From positions 22,908,875 to 22,972,874 of the forward strand of contig NC_030858.1 in the NCBI RefSeq assembly GCF_000208745.1: a stretch of DNA of 64,000 bases. Direction: 5' to 3'. Positions 46,581 to 57,390 of this stretch are shown one piece after another. How positions within the stretch are numbered: the stretch's first letter is position 1; the number at the start of each line of letters is the position of its first letter. This stretch comes from Theobroma cacao. Its lineage: Eukaryota; Streptophyta; Magnoliopsida; Malvales; Malvaceae. The notes under the pieces were generated by a model. The model saw only the letters and a list, made by a program, of their open reading frames with translations. It was not told where the DNA came from and searched no databases. A program made the translations under genes and the position numbers.

Positions 46581-49520
46581 TGCTATAAAGCCCGACCTTA
46601 TAAAATACTATTCATGACGTACATGTGATGATAGCATGATTGTATGCCTGGAGAGTCCCGAAAAATTTACAAAAGTTGATATTGTACTTAGAGGTACAAC
46701 AAAGTTGATTTAATCCTCGAACTAGATCAAATAGGAATTTTAAGATGAGATTAAGATCGTCACAGTCCAAGGATGACTCAAAATGGTAATTCGGAGTTTG
46801 AGGATCAATTGGAGTCAAATCGAAATTTTCACTATCTAGGGGTAAAATGGTCATTTGCCATCTGGGGACAAAATGAGAATTTTAGAAACGATTTTTTTGA
46901 CCCCATTTGACTTATTGGAGTATGATTTGAGGTTTAGAAGTGAAAAATTTTAATTTCGGTATAATTTGGAGTAAAAAGGGTAAAATGGTAATTTTGCCAC
47001 CCTAGGGGCAAAATTGTAATTTTCCACCATCAGGACATTTTTTCCAGCACATGGTCTTCCTTTATCTTCATCTTTGACCCTTGACTAATCATGTGGTGGA
47101 GAAAAAATGTTTAAATTTTTAAAATTTTAAAAATAGACCAATAAGAAAATGCCATGTGTCAAGCTTAGGATATTTTATTATTTAACTAAAAAATCAGCAT
47201 AAATCAGCCCATTACTCTCCAAATATTCGGCCAAGCAAGGAAGAGAGAGAAAGAGAGGAAGAACAAACCCTAGGTGAGGAATTTCAAGAGAAAAAGTGTG
47301 GAAAATCAAGGAAAACAAGTGAAAAAGGTAGGATTTTTCAACTTAAGCTTGAAATCTATTTTCCTTAAGCATTTCTCCTTATTTTCCATGCTTAAATTAC
47401 ATGTTTTTATGATGAATTGTTGGCTGATCAAAATGGGTTAGGAGAGAGAAAGTTGTTAGATTAATTTGATTTTAAGTTATGTTAGTGTTTTTAGTTAGTT
47501 TAGCATATTTAGAAACAAAACAACAAGAAAAGAATTTATTTTCTCCCACAACCATTAATGGCCGAATTTACCATGTATGAGTGAGGATGAGTTTGATTTT
47601 TATTCTAGGAGAATTGGTTAAGAAATGATGAATTATGAGCCTAGAAAAATAATGAGAATTTTCGGAGCAAAAATACGAATTTTTACCCACTAGGGGTATT
47701 TTCGTAATTTGCTGTTGGGACTGATAATTTGCACCACACTGAGGGACATTAAGTTAATTTGGGTGCAATTGAGGTATAGAAACTGAAAAGAATTAAATTG
47801 GAGTTTAAACGGACCCGTTAGGAATTTAATCGGGTGATAAGACGAATTAGGCCAATACCGGGTTTAGATAGTTACCAGTGCATTTTTGCATTCCATATCA
47901 TGCATTGGTAGTCTAAATTAGTTTAATTTTGATTTAGTACCAACTTGGTGAAACTCTCGATTTTGTACTGTGTCAAGGTGGTGAGTCCTCCGATAAAGGC
48001 AAGGAAATTGCATCCGAGGACCAGTAGACAGAGTGCTTCGAAAGTCTGCATTCTAGACATTGTGAGTAAACTTACTGTCATTTTAATTATCTAGGGTGGT
48101 TTTTAGATGCTTTCATGAATTCTATGGAAAAAGGAATTTAAAAAGATAAATTTTCATGTTTTATGAATAAATGAGTTTCAATGAAATTAAATTATAAATT
48201 GTTTTGAAATTAATAGTGATTTTGAAAAATAGAGTACACGGAGACTGTTAATTGTGGCAATTTGATTGTTTAAATTGATTGGCTTATGATAAATCGGGCA
48301 TGATTGGCTAGTTGACAATTTTATTGAAATGCGAATTGTTTGATTGCCTTGAAAGATTGTGAATTACAAAATTGCCATATCATGTTATTGAGTTTGATTG
48401 TATGGTGGATTATATATATTAATTAATCACTACAGTAGGGGGTTTCTGTGGACCAGCCTTTTAGAGGGGCACAGTAAACCCCATTATATTCTTACCTCGA
48501 ACAGAGAGGCGCGTAGGGTATCTCCTGAGGTAAAGCTTAGGGTTCACTTCACGCCAAACCACCACGTGAGGGGGAATTCAGCCAACGCCAATGAACGGCT
48601 ATGTTTTCAAAACAAAAACATGATTTATGTGAAATGTGAATTTTAATAGCCTTGGCAGTCTCGGTAGGATGCCTCGGCCAAGGTGTCCCTGAGAATGGAT
48701 TTATGGCACAAGCCTAGTTTTTATGAAATTCATAAACCTCTTTACATATTTTAAATGAAATGTATTCTTATGCTGTGACCCAGTTTACGATGATTTATTT
48801 TATTGTCTCCATGTACCCAACTCTAGATATTTATGATGATGTTTGTTTACTCATTGGGATTTTATAATCTCACCACCCTCATTTCCACCCATTTCAGGTT
48901 CAATATAGGCTGTAGATAGCTTATCTCATCCAGGACTACCGTTGGATCTGCATTTTCCAAACCGTAAGTTCACAATCCTTTTTACTTTTGTTTATTCGGG
49001 AGCCCTCTTGTTATTGTAAATTAAATTAAATATTTTGGCTTACTGTATTTAAGTATGTATAAATTTATTTAGATTTTACGCTATAAAAATTATTCACGTA
49101 TAACTCTATAAATATTATTTTATAAGAAAATAGAATATTTTACTTAATATTTCTTTTATTTTCTTATTATATTCAAATAACTGTAATTTCGTTTTAAATG
49201 AAGATTTTAGACTTTTAAACTCATTTTGAATATGAATTATGTGTTTTGTACTTGTATATTACGTTTTAGGCAGTTTCAAAATTTTTGAGAAAAATGACCA
49301 AAATTCTCCTGTGAGACGAAAAATTAATATTTTATTTGTTTAATGTTGAAAACAGCTTAAAATCTTTTAGAACACGATATTTGACAATGGTTGCTCATAA
49401 GGGAACAGAGAAACTGATAGTAAAGTCTTGCGGGGTTTCGGGTTGACATTCCGGATAATGAGTGTCTATCGGGACACCGCTGCGGTTGTCACAAGCTCGA
49501 GGGGAGTACGGGTCGTGACA
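46581..49520 (+). repeat. 3' LTR of the Gypsy element (family A)
   Basis: The 2,940-bp LTR runs from TGCTATAAAGCCCG to GGGTCGTGACA. Its first bases differ from the 5' LTR by an extra CTA. The 3' end is followed by the TATTA duplication. The same family supplies the solo LTRs at 14416, 21029, 22552 and 57391 and the fragment at 63769. Confidence 0.93.
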
Positions 49521-49525
49521 TATTA

Positions 49526-51039
49526 CATTCTTAAAAGTTTTTTCTCCTTCCAACTAGGGAAACAATTTGAAAATTTTCTTTGAAAAACTTTTCAATTTTC
49601 AGTTTGGTAATAGGAAAATAACATGTTGTGAAAATTTTTTTCTATATAAAATATTTTATAGAAAACTTTAATATTTTTTATTATTTAGATAAATTATCGA
49701 AAACATTTTAAATTATTTGTTTTGTCATGTGAAAAATATTTTCCACTATTACTGGTGTAGTTATCTAGGGTTAGATATAAATAGAAGTTGATTACAAAAC
49801 AATAGTATCACTTGGTTTTCACTAATTTAAGATCAAAATTAACAATGAAAATGAAAATAGGCAAAATCAATAATGATATTTTCCAATGCATTTAACCACA
49901 TATTTGTAATGAAAGTAAGCTCTAATTTTCAAAAAAAAAATTTCTTCCCATCACTTTTTTACCATAATATTATAAAGATATTAATATTTATCAATTTTGT
50001 AAGTCATCCAAAACCTATATTTATAAGTGTATATTTATCAAAAAACGATTATTGAAATTTTTTTATTATAATTATTAGTAAGATTTATTCAATTTATAAA
50101 TAAAAATTTTAATTGCATTGAATGATTTCATTAAATTTTTTTAATTCTAATAGTATTGAATAATTTAAATTTAATATTTTAAGTTAAACTTTTTGAGTTA
50201 AATATTAATATTTTTTAATTTCTTAAATATTTTAAGTTAAATAATAATATTTATCAAACTTATACTGTTAAATTTAGTATAAGAGGTTTTTTTTTATTCT
50301 TTGAAAAATGTCTTACGCCCCCAAAAAAATGTAAGACATTTACGTGATTAATGAGTATTTTTCATGTTGACTTGTAAAAAGTTTTACGTCTATAATAAAT
50401 TTTCCGTCTTACAAACAAATATAAGTTTTAAAAATATTTTTTAAAAAATATTTTACATCAAAACAAATGAAACTTTACGAAACGGATTTATCTTAAAATT
50501 GAAAGTTATCAAAACAGATTGGAGTAAAATGCACTGATAGTTCTTTACTCGCATAACATACAATACCGATTGAAAAGAACATGAACAACTCAATTATATA
50601 TAAACTACTTAGGTAGATTTATCCTTAGAAAAAGAAAAATGATACTAATAAAAAATTTAGCTAGCTTGTCAAGGTAATAAATTGAAACTCTCGGGAATTT
50701 CTACAAGTCAAACTACTTCTCTTGAAAATAAAGAAATAAAATTTACTTTTAAACTAAAGAGTTAATCCTAATTTCTTATCATTTTTAAGCTAATTATTTT
50801 TTTCTTTTTGTTAAAAAATTAGCTCAATAATAATGCAGAAATATCCTCTAGTGAATTAGATTTATAAAAAAATTTTCAACAAATTCAACTTTTAATAAAG
50901 GCGAGTTTGAAGATAAGTTTCTTAAATTTGTTTGCACTTTAAAACATACCAAAAGTAATTTCATAAATAAATCATTGAATAAGCAAGTTAAAAATAAATT
51001 TTCCAAACTCTTCAAAGTTAAATGTGCAAGTGTATATAA
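49526..51039. other. AT-rich DNA without a gene
   Basis: I see no coding region. The segment at 49623-49725 repeats 38306-38400. Around 50300-50460 there are several TTTACG/CGTAAA-type short inverted motifs that could be MITE remnants, but no clear borders. Confidence 0.45.
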
Positions 51040-51850
51040 TGAAGAGAAAAGACAAAATTACACAAACGATTTATAGAGGTTTGGTATTCTCTCTTATGTA
51101 CTTACGTCATCTCCCTTAGCAAATTAAGGAGTTTAACCACTATTGAATGAATTCAATACAAATGAATTCAATATAATACATTTTCAAAATTTCAATCATG
51201 ACCTTGCATTTTCAAGGATATGATACAACTTTCTTAACTTTTCAAAACTAAGTTAAAACCTTTATGTCTTTTTAAGAATCAAGCACAACCTTGCATTTTC
51301 AAGGATATGGCACAACCTCTAAACACTATCTTTTAAAGGCTAAGGTATAACCTTTTTTTCTCATTTACAAGATGAAAGGAAAGATACCTCTAGGAGGTGG
51401 GTTTTGCTAAATGAGTATAATGTTGGAAGGGTATGATTGATACAAAGAATAGGAATGAAAGCACTAAGATTTGATTTGCTCAAAGATAGCTTAAAAGCTA
51501 AGTAAAAAAATGTGGTTTGCTTGTTCTAGATTGGTTTCTTTTTCTTTTTTGATTTCCTTTTCTTCATAAGATTTGATTCTAAATCAAATGGTGTTTTTCT
51601 CACTTCGTCTAACTTTCAAAATGGGTTGGAGAAGCTTTGGAGCTGTTAAAGATGATTAGGTGAAGAAACTAGTCATTTTTCCTTTGAATTTCATGTATAA
51701 CGGCTAGTTCTAGACCCCAAGGATTGATCCTTGCAAGACAGCAAAGATCATGGTCATTCTTTGAAGGGGAGATCGATCCCTGAACTTAAATCATGAAAAA
51801 TGCTTCCTTTTGAACCAATTTGATGCCAAATATTTAGACATTTCAAAAGC
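51040..51850 (-). repeat. Decayed Copia-type LTR remnant
   Basis: The text matches the layout of other LTR remnants here (55427-56815 and the palindrome at 60880-63768): a TTTATAGAGGTTTGG segment, then TACTTACGTCATCTCC and AAATTAAGGAGTTT, then repeated CAAGCACAACCTTGC-like units, and a block with GATTGATCC and GATCGATCC at about 51720-51775. No LTR ends can be fixed, and no coding sequence is present. Confidence 0.4.
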
Positions 51851-52059
51851 AAATGCATGGGAGTTTTTAACATGAATAATTTAAGTTCAAAACTCATTCA
51901 AACAACTTCAAAAATCATTCAAGCAATTTTGATCATTTTGTCATTTCGAAACTATAATCATTTTAAAGCTAATAAAGCTAACATATTTCTTCCAACATTT
52001 TTTCTAGAAAGTAAAAACCAAAAAAAAATATATATATATATATATATCAAACAAAGGTA

Positions 52060-52739
52060 ACTTAAATTATTGGTACTCTATAAAAAAAATGTGGATTTAG
52101 TCTTTGTACAACAACTTGTGTAAATTGAGTCCTTGTATATTTCTAATATGTTAATTTTTGTCCCTAACTCTATACCATTAAATTTCTACCATTAAGTATG
52201 TTGACATAACATTTCAACAAAGTTGACATGACATTTCTTGTTGACGTGGCATTAACTATGTGTTGATATGGAAAAAAATGTTAACATGGCACTTGTTTAC
52301 GTGGCAAAAATGTTAACATGGAAATTGCTAACAAAGATAACCCAAAACAAAAAAAAATTCTTTTGGTTTTCTTTATTCTTTTCTAATATCCTAATCGCAA
52401 TCCATTTTTCAAGTCCCTAAATTATGCATTTTTTCTTATTTTGGGTTGAAAAAAATTGTAATTCTCTTCAATTATGTTTTTTGAAAAGAAAAATCTATTT
52501 TAGTATATATTCGAGATTTCCTACATCCAATGGGAATTCTTTCAACAAACAATTAAGGCTAAATACCAAAAAAAGCCCTTGAACTATACCATAAAAGTCA
52601 ATTAAGCCGCTATCTTTTTACTGTGTTCAATTAAGCCTTTGAACTTTTTATTTTGGGTTAAATAAACCCCTTTCACTAACTGTTGACTAACTTTTGTTAG
52701 TCAACTATACAGTTGGCACTTTTTATACCACATCATCTA
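52060..52739. repeat. MULE/MITE-like terminal repeat debris
   Basis: Two blocks resemble the ends of plant Mutator-like non-autonomous elements: 52085-52330 (GTCCTTG, GTCCCTAACT and alternating GTTGACATGGCA/ACGTGGCA units) and 52555-52735 (AAAAAGCCCTTGAACTAT and related, AATTAAGCC twice, a GTTAGTCAAC palindrome). No transposase gene and no confirmed target duplication are seen. Confidence 0.35.
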
Positions 52740-53420
52740 TGTCACGACCCCAACTTTGGGCTTATGATCGACACAAGGATCTAATGAGAAGGTCCCACTT
52801 AGCTCAAACAAGCCTTAAAACAAATAAACCGAATCCACTATTCATTACCTCATGGTATGCATCACCATGGAATGAATATATATATATATATATACTATCA
52901 ACAAAAGTAGGATCCGGTGCTACTATTTCAATTGCCTTCAATTGTATGCTCAATTGAATGATAAGTGTCACTCAATTGAATGGTCTGTTTTTTTTTTTTT
53001 GGGTTTTGTTGCATCGAAACGATGTCGTTTTAAGCTTGCATATATATGAAGCAAAAAATTTCCCAAATATTAAAGTATAAATATAACATTCTTTACAAAT
53101 ATAAGCAAAATTCAGAGTATATCAAACGGACAAGTCCAACAAAGTTCAACTTAAAGAAAAGGTTCGGCGCCTACCATATGCCTTATCAATCACTTACTAA
53201 AACCAACAATAATAGTTACACCTAAAGGATGGTGAGTCAAATAGTCTATTGATCTATAAACAAAATAAGGGAAACTAATGTGTGAGTCACAAAGACTCCA
53301 TAAGCAGATGCAGGGAGAGGGAACAAGCGTAAACGGAATAGTGTTTATCAAAATATACTTTCAAATTCAATGTGAACAAGCAAGGTTCCAAATATATCCA
53401 CGTTTCATTTCTCAAGCATT
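52740..53420 (-). repeat. Truncated family C LTR
   Basis: The block starts TGTCACGACCCCAACTTTGGG like the two family C solo LTRs and keeps their later landmark of GTGAGTC... followed by GAGGGAACAAGC at about 53305-53330. It has an internal insertion-like block at about 52905-53050 with repeated TCAATTGAATG and a T-run. The far end is not found and is probably replaced by the LTR-like block from 53470. Confidence 0.5.
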
Positions 53421-53469
53421 ATTAAATCATTTCAAGGTATTTCTAATAAGTCTATTATATAGAGTTATC

Positions 53470-54955
53470 TTACACATTTTTGGAACCTAAATAGAGCTAA
53501 GTCCTTTAGTTTTTAAGTAATTTATAGGTATTTTATATGCTTTCTTAGTAATAGCTTAATCTATGTTATAGCATTTTCATTTAAGCAATTTTAGTTAATT
53601 TCTGGTCAAAAAGTCGTAATTTAATCCCCTACTTATTTAGTCTTTTATTGTTGAAGGCGTGCAAGAACATGGTGCTTAAATGGCAATGAATGATGCAAGT
53701 TGGTTTTAAGAGGGCTTGAACATGTTGCGCTATTTTGAGTTTAATTTGAGCTATAAAAGTCCGATTGCCATGAATTTTGAACCATTAGAAAGCTAAGTAA
53801 AAGGCCTACAACTTTCATGTTTATCACTTCATCTAATTCTAATTAGATCATGGTCAAAATCATGAAGGAAGTAACTAAATTGCATTAGGGATAGCACAGA
53901 GGCTGGAATGCACAAGGCACCAACACAGCAGCTTCAATGCCACAGCGCCATGCTTCCAGCGTCACGACACTGCCCCTATTAGCCAAATAGCATCAACACA
54001 ACAAGCTTAGTGCCGACTCATAACAAGTTTTATTCTGCACCCTCCGATATTTTAAATCAAAAGGATAAGTTAGAGTGGTTTATAAAAGGGCTTTTTTAGG
54101 CTGAAAATGGAGGAGGTCAGAGCAGCTTTAAAAAAAAATCATTGCAAAAAAAGAAAGGAGGAGAAAGAAAAGAAGATCAAGGCTAAAAAATCTGTAAAAA
54201 TTTGTTTCTATCTGGATTTGTTCTTTTCTCACTTTGTTTTTTGCTGTCTTTATGGTTTCTTTCTTGTGGATGATGTTTGCTAAGAATATGATGAACTAAA
54301 TAGCTTTTTCTAGGATTGTGGTTGATCTCTTCATGTAGTTTGGATATTTAACTCTCTTTTACTTATTATTAATAGGTATTGTGTTGTTTATTTCAAATCT
54401 ATGCTTATTGATTCGAATAGCTCGATCAACAATTAGATTGATTTAGATTTCTAAATGCAACTTAACAAAGGGAGTTTAGAATATACCAAGGGTTTGAATA
54501 TACCTAAATATCATATGCAGCCAAATTTAGAGCCTAAGCTTAGTGAACCTCTCTTAATTAATTTACATAAACATATGGAGAATTAATTATGAGAGGTATG
54601 TTTACAAGGATCTCTACGGAAACTTATAGATAAATATGGACTCTAGGATAGCAACCAACCCATTGATTTAAGTATAAAGAGAGAGATTAAATTCAAATGA
54701 AAGGTTGAGCAATTCCATAACTTAGATTTTAATTCATTGATTTTCTAGTAATTTTTAGCATTAACTCCCTAGTTTAGCTTTGTTACTTTAGTTTCATTTG
54801 TAATTAAGTTTCAAATTAGAGTTACTTAGATAAGATTAGGATGCCCAATTTTAATATTTAGCAAGAATTTAGACACAATTCTCTATGGAGACGATACTTT
54901 TCTTACTACTATATTACTTGTGCGATACGTGCGCTTACGTGTATGTAAAGTCAAC
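53470..54955 (+). repeat. Probable LTR of a Tat-like Gypsy element
   Basis: The 3' part (about 54830-54950) reads ATTCTCTATGGAGACGAT, then ACTATATTACTTGTGCG and CGTGCGCTTACGTGTA, which is the typical end of LTRs in the plant Tat/Ogre-type Gypsy group. The 5' part has the AAGTCCTTTAGTTT and TTTATAGGTATTTTATATGC text common near their start. A TATA-like TTTATAAAAGGGC lies at 54080-54092. No gag-pol sequence follows, so it is a solo LTR or fragment. I could not find a target duplication, so the borders are approximate. Confidence 0.5.
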
Positions 54956-55061
54956 AACAATTTCAAATGTAAACGAATCTTTTACAAAAGATGGTAGTCA
55001 TTAACCAAGCTATTTGTATCTCAAAGTCCTTTTAAAATAGTGAAAACTTCACAAATAACCC

Positions 55062-55243
55062 TAAGTATCGATATTCCCCACAAGCGTATCAATACTTTTC
55101 AAATAGAATTTCATTAAAGGATTTCTAGGTTCAAGGTATCGATACTTTTGTCATAAGTATTAATACTTTCCAAACAGAATGAAATTCTAGAAACTTTTAA
55201 TGAACAAGTATCAATACCTCCTCTTGGAGTATTGATACTTTTG
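55062..55243. repeat. Array of paired GTATCGATAC palindromes
   Basis: Three pairs of near-palindromic GTATCGATAC motifs start at about 55062, 55134 and 55206, a period of 72 bp. Within each pair the two palindromes are about 12-16 bp apart. They lie between the Tat-like LTR and the LTR remnant at 55427. Confidence 0.8.
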
Positions 55244-55426
55244 TTACCAAGCCTAATTTTCAGCCAAAAACAATATTCCAAGTCCTCAAACAAGTCAATA
55301 ATCGTTCTAGTTCAAATTCTCAAAGTTCAAATACCAAAATCAAAGTACATTTTCGATTGAAATAGGTTTTCTTCAACCACAGCTAAATTTGAATAATGAT
55401 CAAAGATTCAAGCTCAAAACTCTCAT

Positions 55427-56815
55427 TGTTAGTGTAATATTTCAAATAAATAAGTCTAAAAGGGGGCAAATTGGGATTTTTGAAAAATTCTTTGCAAATT
55501 AAGTGAGAAAATGATTCTCTTTGAAGCAAGTAGTAGCAATGGAAATCAAAGCAGAGTAAAAATAAAGACATAAGATTTTTATATAGGTTTCGCTTTCTTG
55601 CCTACGTCTTCTCCTTTAGCTCACTAAGGAATTTCAAAGCTACTATGGAAAATACTTTTTCAAGGCTCAAGCATAACCTTTACAATACCTTTTCATAGAA
55701 TCAAGCACAACCTTTACAATGCCTTTTCACAAGGATCAAGCACAACCTTTCTACCTTTTACTTAGGCTAAGGTATAACCTCTACAATCAACCTTTAATGG
55801 CTAAGGTATAACCAATACGAGTTTTATAATAAATGAGTAGCAATAAATTCTTGGCTGCTAAGCCAAGTGTTTAAGCTTGAAAAGAGTAGGAATAAGGAAT
55901 ATCAGAAAATCAACATAATAAATTCTTTGAAGGAAGACTTAAATGAAGTATGTGAAGAGAGTAAATGATCTCGAAGCTTTTCTTAAGTGTGGAATGGTTT
56001 TTTAAAGTCTTCCTATTCTTCAAATCAACTGGGAACCTTCCTTTTATAGTCTCATTAATTAAAGCCGTTAGAGTCTAAATAGGGTAGTAAATTGGAAGCG
56101 TTAAATGCTAGTCCGCTGCAACTTTAGGATCAAGCTTAGTGTTGAAGGTGTTGATCATGGTTTGAATTTTTTCCTTGAATTATACTTGTTGGATCTAGCT
56201 TTTAAATGTTGATGTTGATCCTGGCTCGATGTGTCTAAATTTTTTTATCTTCCTTCTTCAAGAATTAAGCTTTGTTGTGTAAATGTCAATCCTTAGGGCT
56301 TTAGGTGGTTTTCTTCCATTCTGTTTCAAAATTGAGCTGCAAAACATGAATGTTGATCTTCTAAGCTTGAAGTGCCTTTCTTGCATTCTGTCTTAGGATT
56401 GAGCTTCATAGCATGGATGTCGATCCGCATTCAGAAGCCATGTCATTCTTGTGAGTGCCTAGGATCAAGCTTTTTACTTGAAATGTCGATGCTTGTACAG
56501 AAGCCATATTTGCTCTTTGTTTCCTCTAGGATTGACCATTCATCATGTGGATGTTGATCCTCACAACTGAAAGCTCAATGTTTTGAAAACCTTTTGATTT
56601 CTTTTAAGTGTCAAAGGCTTGTCAATCATTTTTTTAAATCTCAAGGAGTTAATGAGGTAAATCAAATCATTTCAAATGCTTGTGTGCAAACCTTAATCAA
56701 TATAATTTTAAAGCATATCACATTCTTCCAATACAATATCCAAATAACTAAGCAAGTAGTTTGTGTAGCTCACTATTAAGATGAACAATTGAAACAAAAT
56801 GGTAGGATTGAATCA
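55427..56815 (-). repeat. Copia-type LTR remnant with a 67-bp tandem array
   Basis: The left border TGTTAGTG and the nearby AAAAGGGGGCAAATTGGG resemble the U5 end of the Copia LTR at 2604. On the minus strand a TATA-like CTATAAAAGG lies at 56049-56040. Upstream of it, at 56127-56565, seven units of 64-71 bp follow, each with a GGATCAAGC-like half and an ATGTTGATCC-like half. The right border is uncertain. No coding sequence is present. Confidence 0.5.
56127..56565. repeat. Seven-unit tandem array, period about 67 bp
   Basis: Units start at 56127, 56191, 56262, 56329, 56396, 56462 and 56529. Each has GGATC/TAAGCTT-like and, about 25 bp on, TGTTGATCC-like sequences. The units have diverged by many substitutions, so the array is old. 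It lies just upstream of a TATA-like motif in the LTR remnant. Confidence 0.7.
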
Positions 56816-57390
56816 ACTACCGAGTAAATACAAAGTTATGCCATAGCACCAAATAAAACTAGTATAATCTCTCCATCATCTATATAACAAAAAGATAAGA
56901 CCATGTCAACTACCTAGAAAATACAAAGGTTGTCATCACACTTTGATGGTTCGGTACACAAAGTCACCGACATCAAATATACTAAGCATTTTGCACAATG
57001 GATATCGTTTACTTTCGCTAGCTACAAGTTCCTAACTTAATAGGCACCACTAAATAATTCTCCAATTTCCAAGGTTATGCAAAGTTTATTTTGAAAGCGA
57101 AAAGGTGAAGTTGTTCACTAATGAAATCAAAGTGACTTAATGCTAGAGTTTTCCTCACCATTCTCAGATTCCAAGTTAATACTAATTTCCATCTCGAAAT
57201 TAAAGGAGTGAATTTTTCACTAACAATATCAAAATGACTCAATGCTAAAGTCTTCCAAAATCATCTTCATTTCAAATTTTCAAAGTAATTTATTCAATCA
57301 ACCCATAGACAAATATTTAGGATTTTGAGGTATCAAAACATTCAAAGTTCTTGTTCCCCATGCAAAAAACTAAATACATAATAGGCATAG
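56816..57390. other. Region without a recognised gene
   Basis: Two similar segments (about 57070-57130 and 57180-57245, each with TCACTAA...ATCAAA.TGACT and ATGCTA.AGT) suggest an old local duplication. No coding sequence is seen. Confidence 0.4.

Larger units (their letters stand above)
38479..49520 (+). mobile_element. Complete Ty3/Gypsy retrotransposon, Tekay/Del-like chromovirus, inactive
   Basis: The element is 11,042 bp, flanked by perfect TATTA duplications (38474-38478 and 49521-49525). The order is 5' LTR, tRNA-Met primer site, gag, protease, reverse transcriptase, RNase H, integrase, a chromodomain-like C-terminus, polypurine tract and 3' LTR. The integrase-last pol order defines Ty3/Gypsy. 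The chromodomain-like tail and the FIDDILVYS and GMDWL motifs point to the Tekay/Del group. LTRs share most of their sequence but differ at several sites: in the first 145 aligned bases I count about eight substitutions plus a 3-bp indel, so the insertion is not recent. Many in-frame stops and at least one frameshift make it non-autonomous. It lies about 1 kb upstream of the RAP2-11-like start. Confidence 0.95.
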
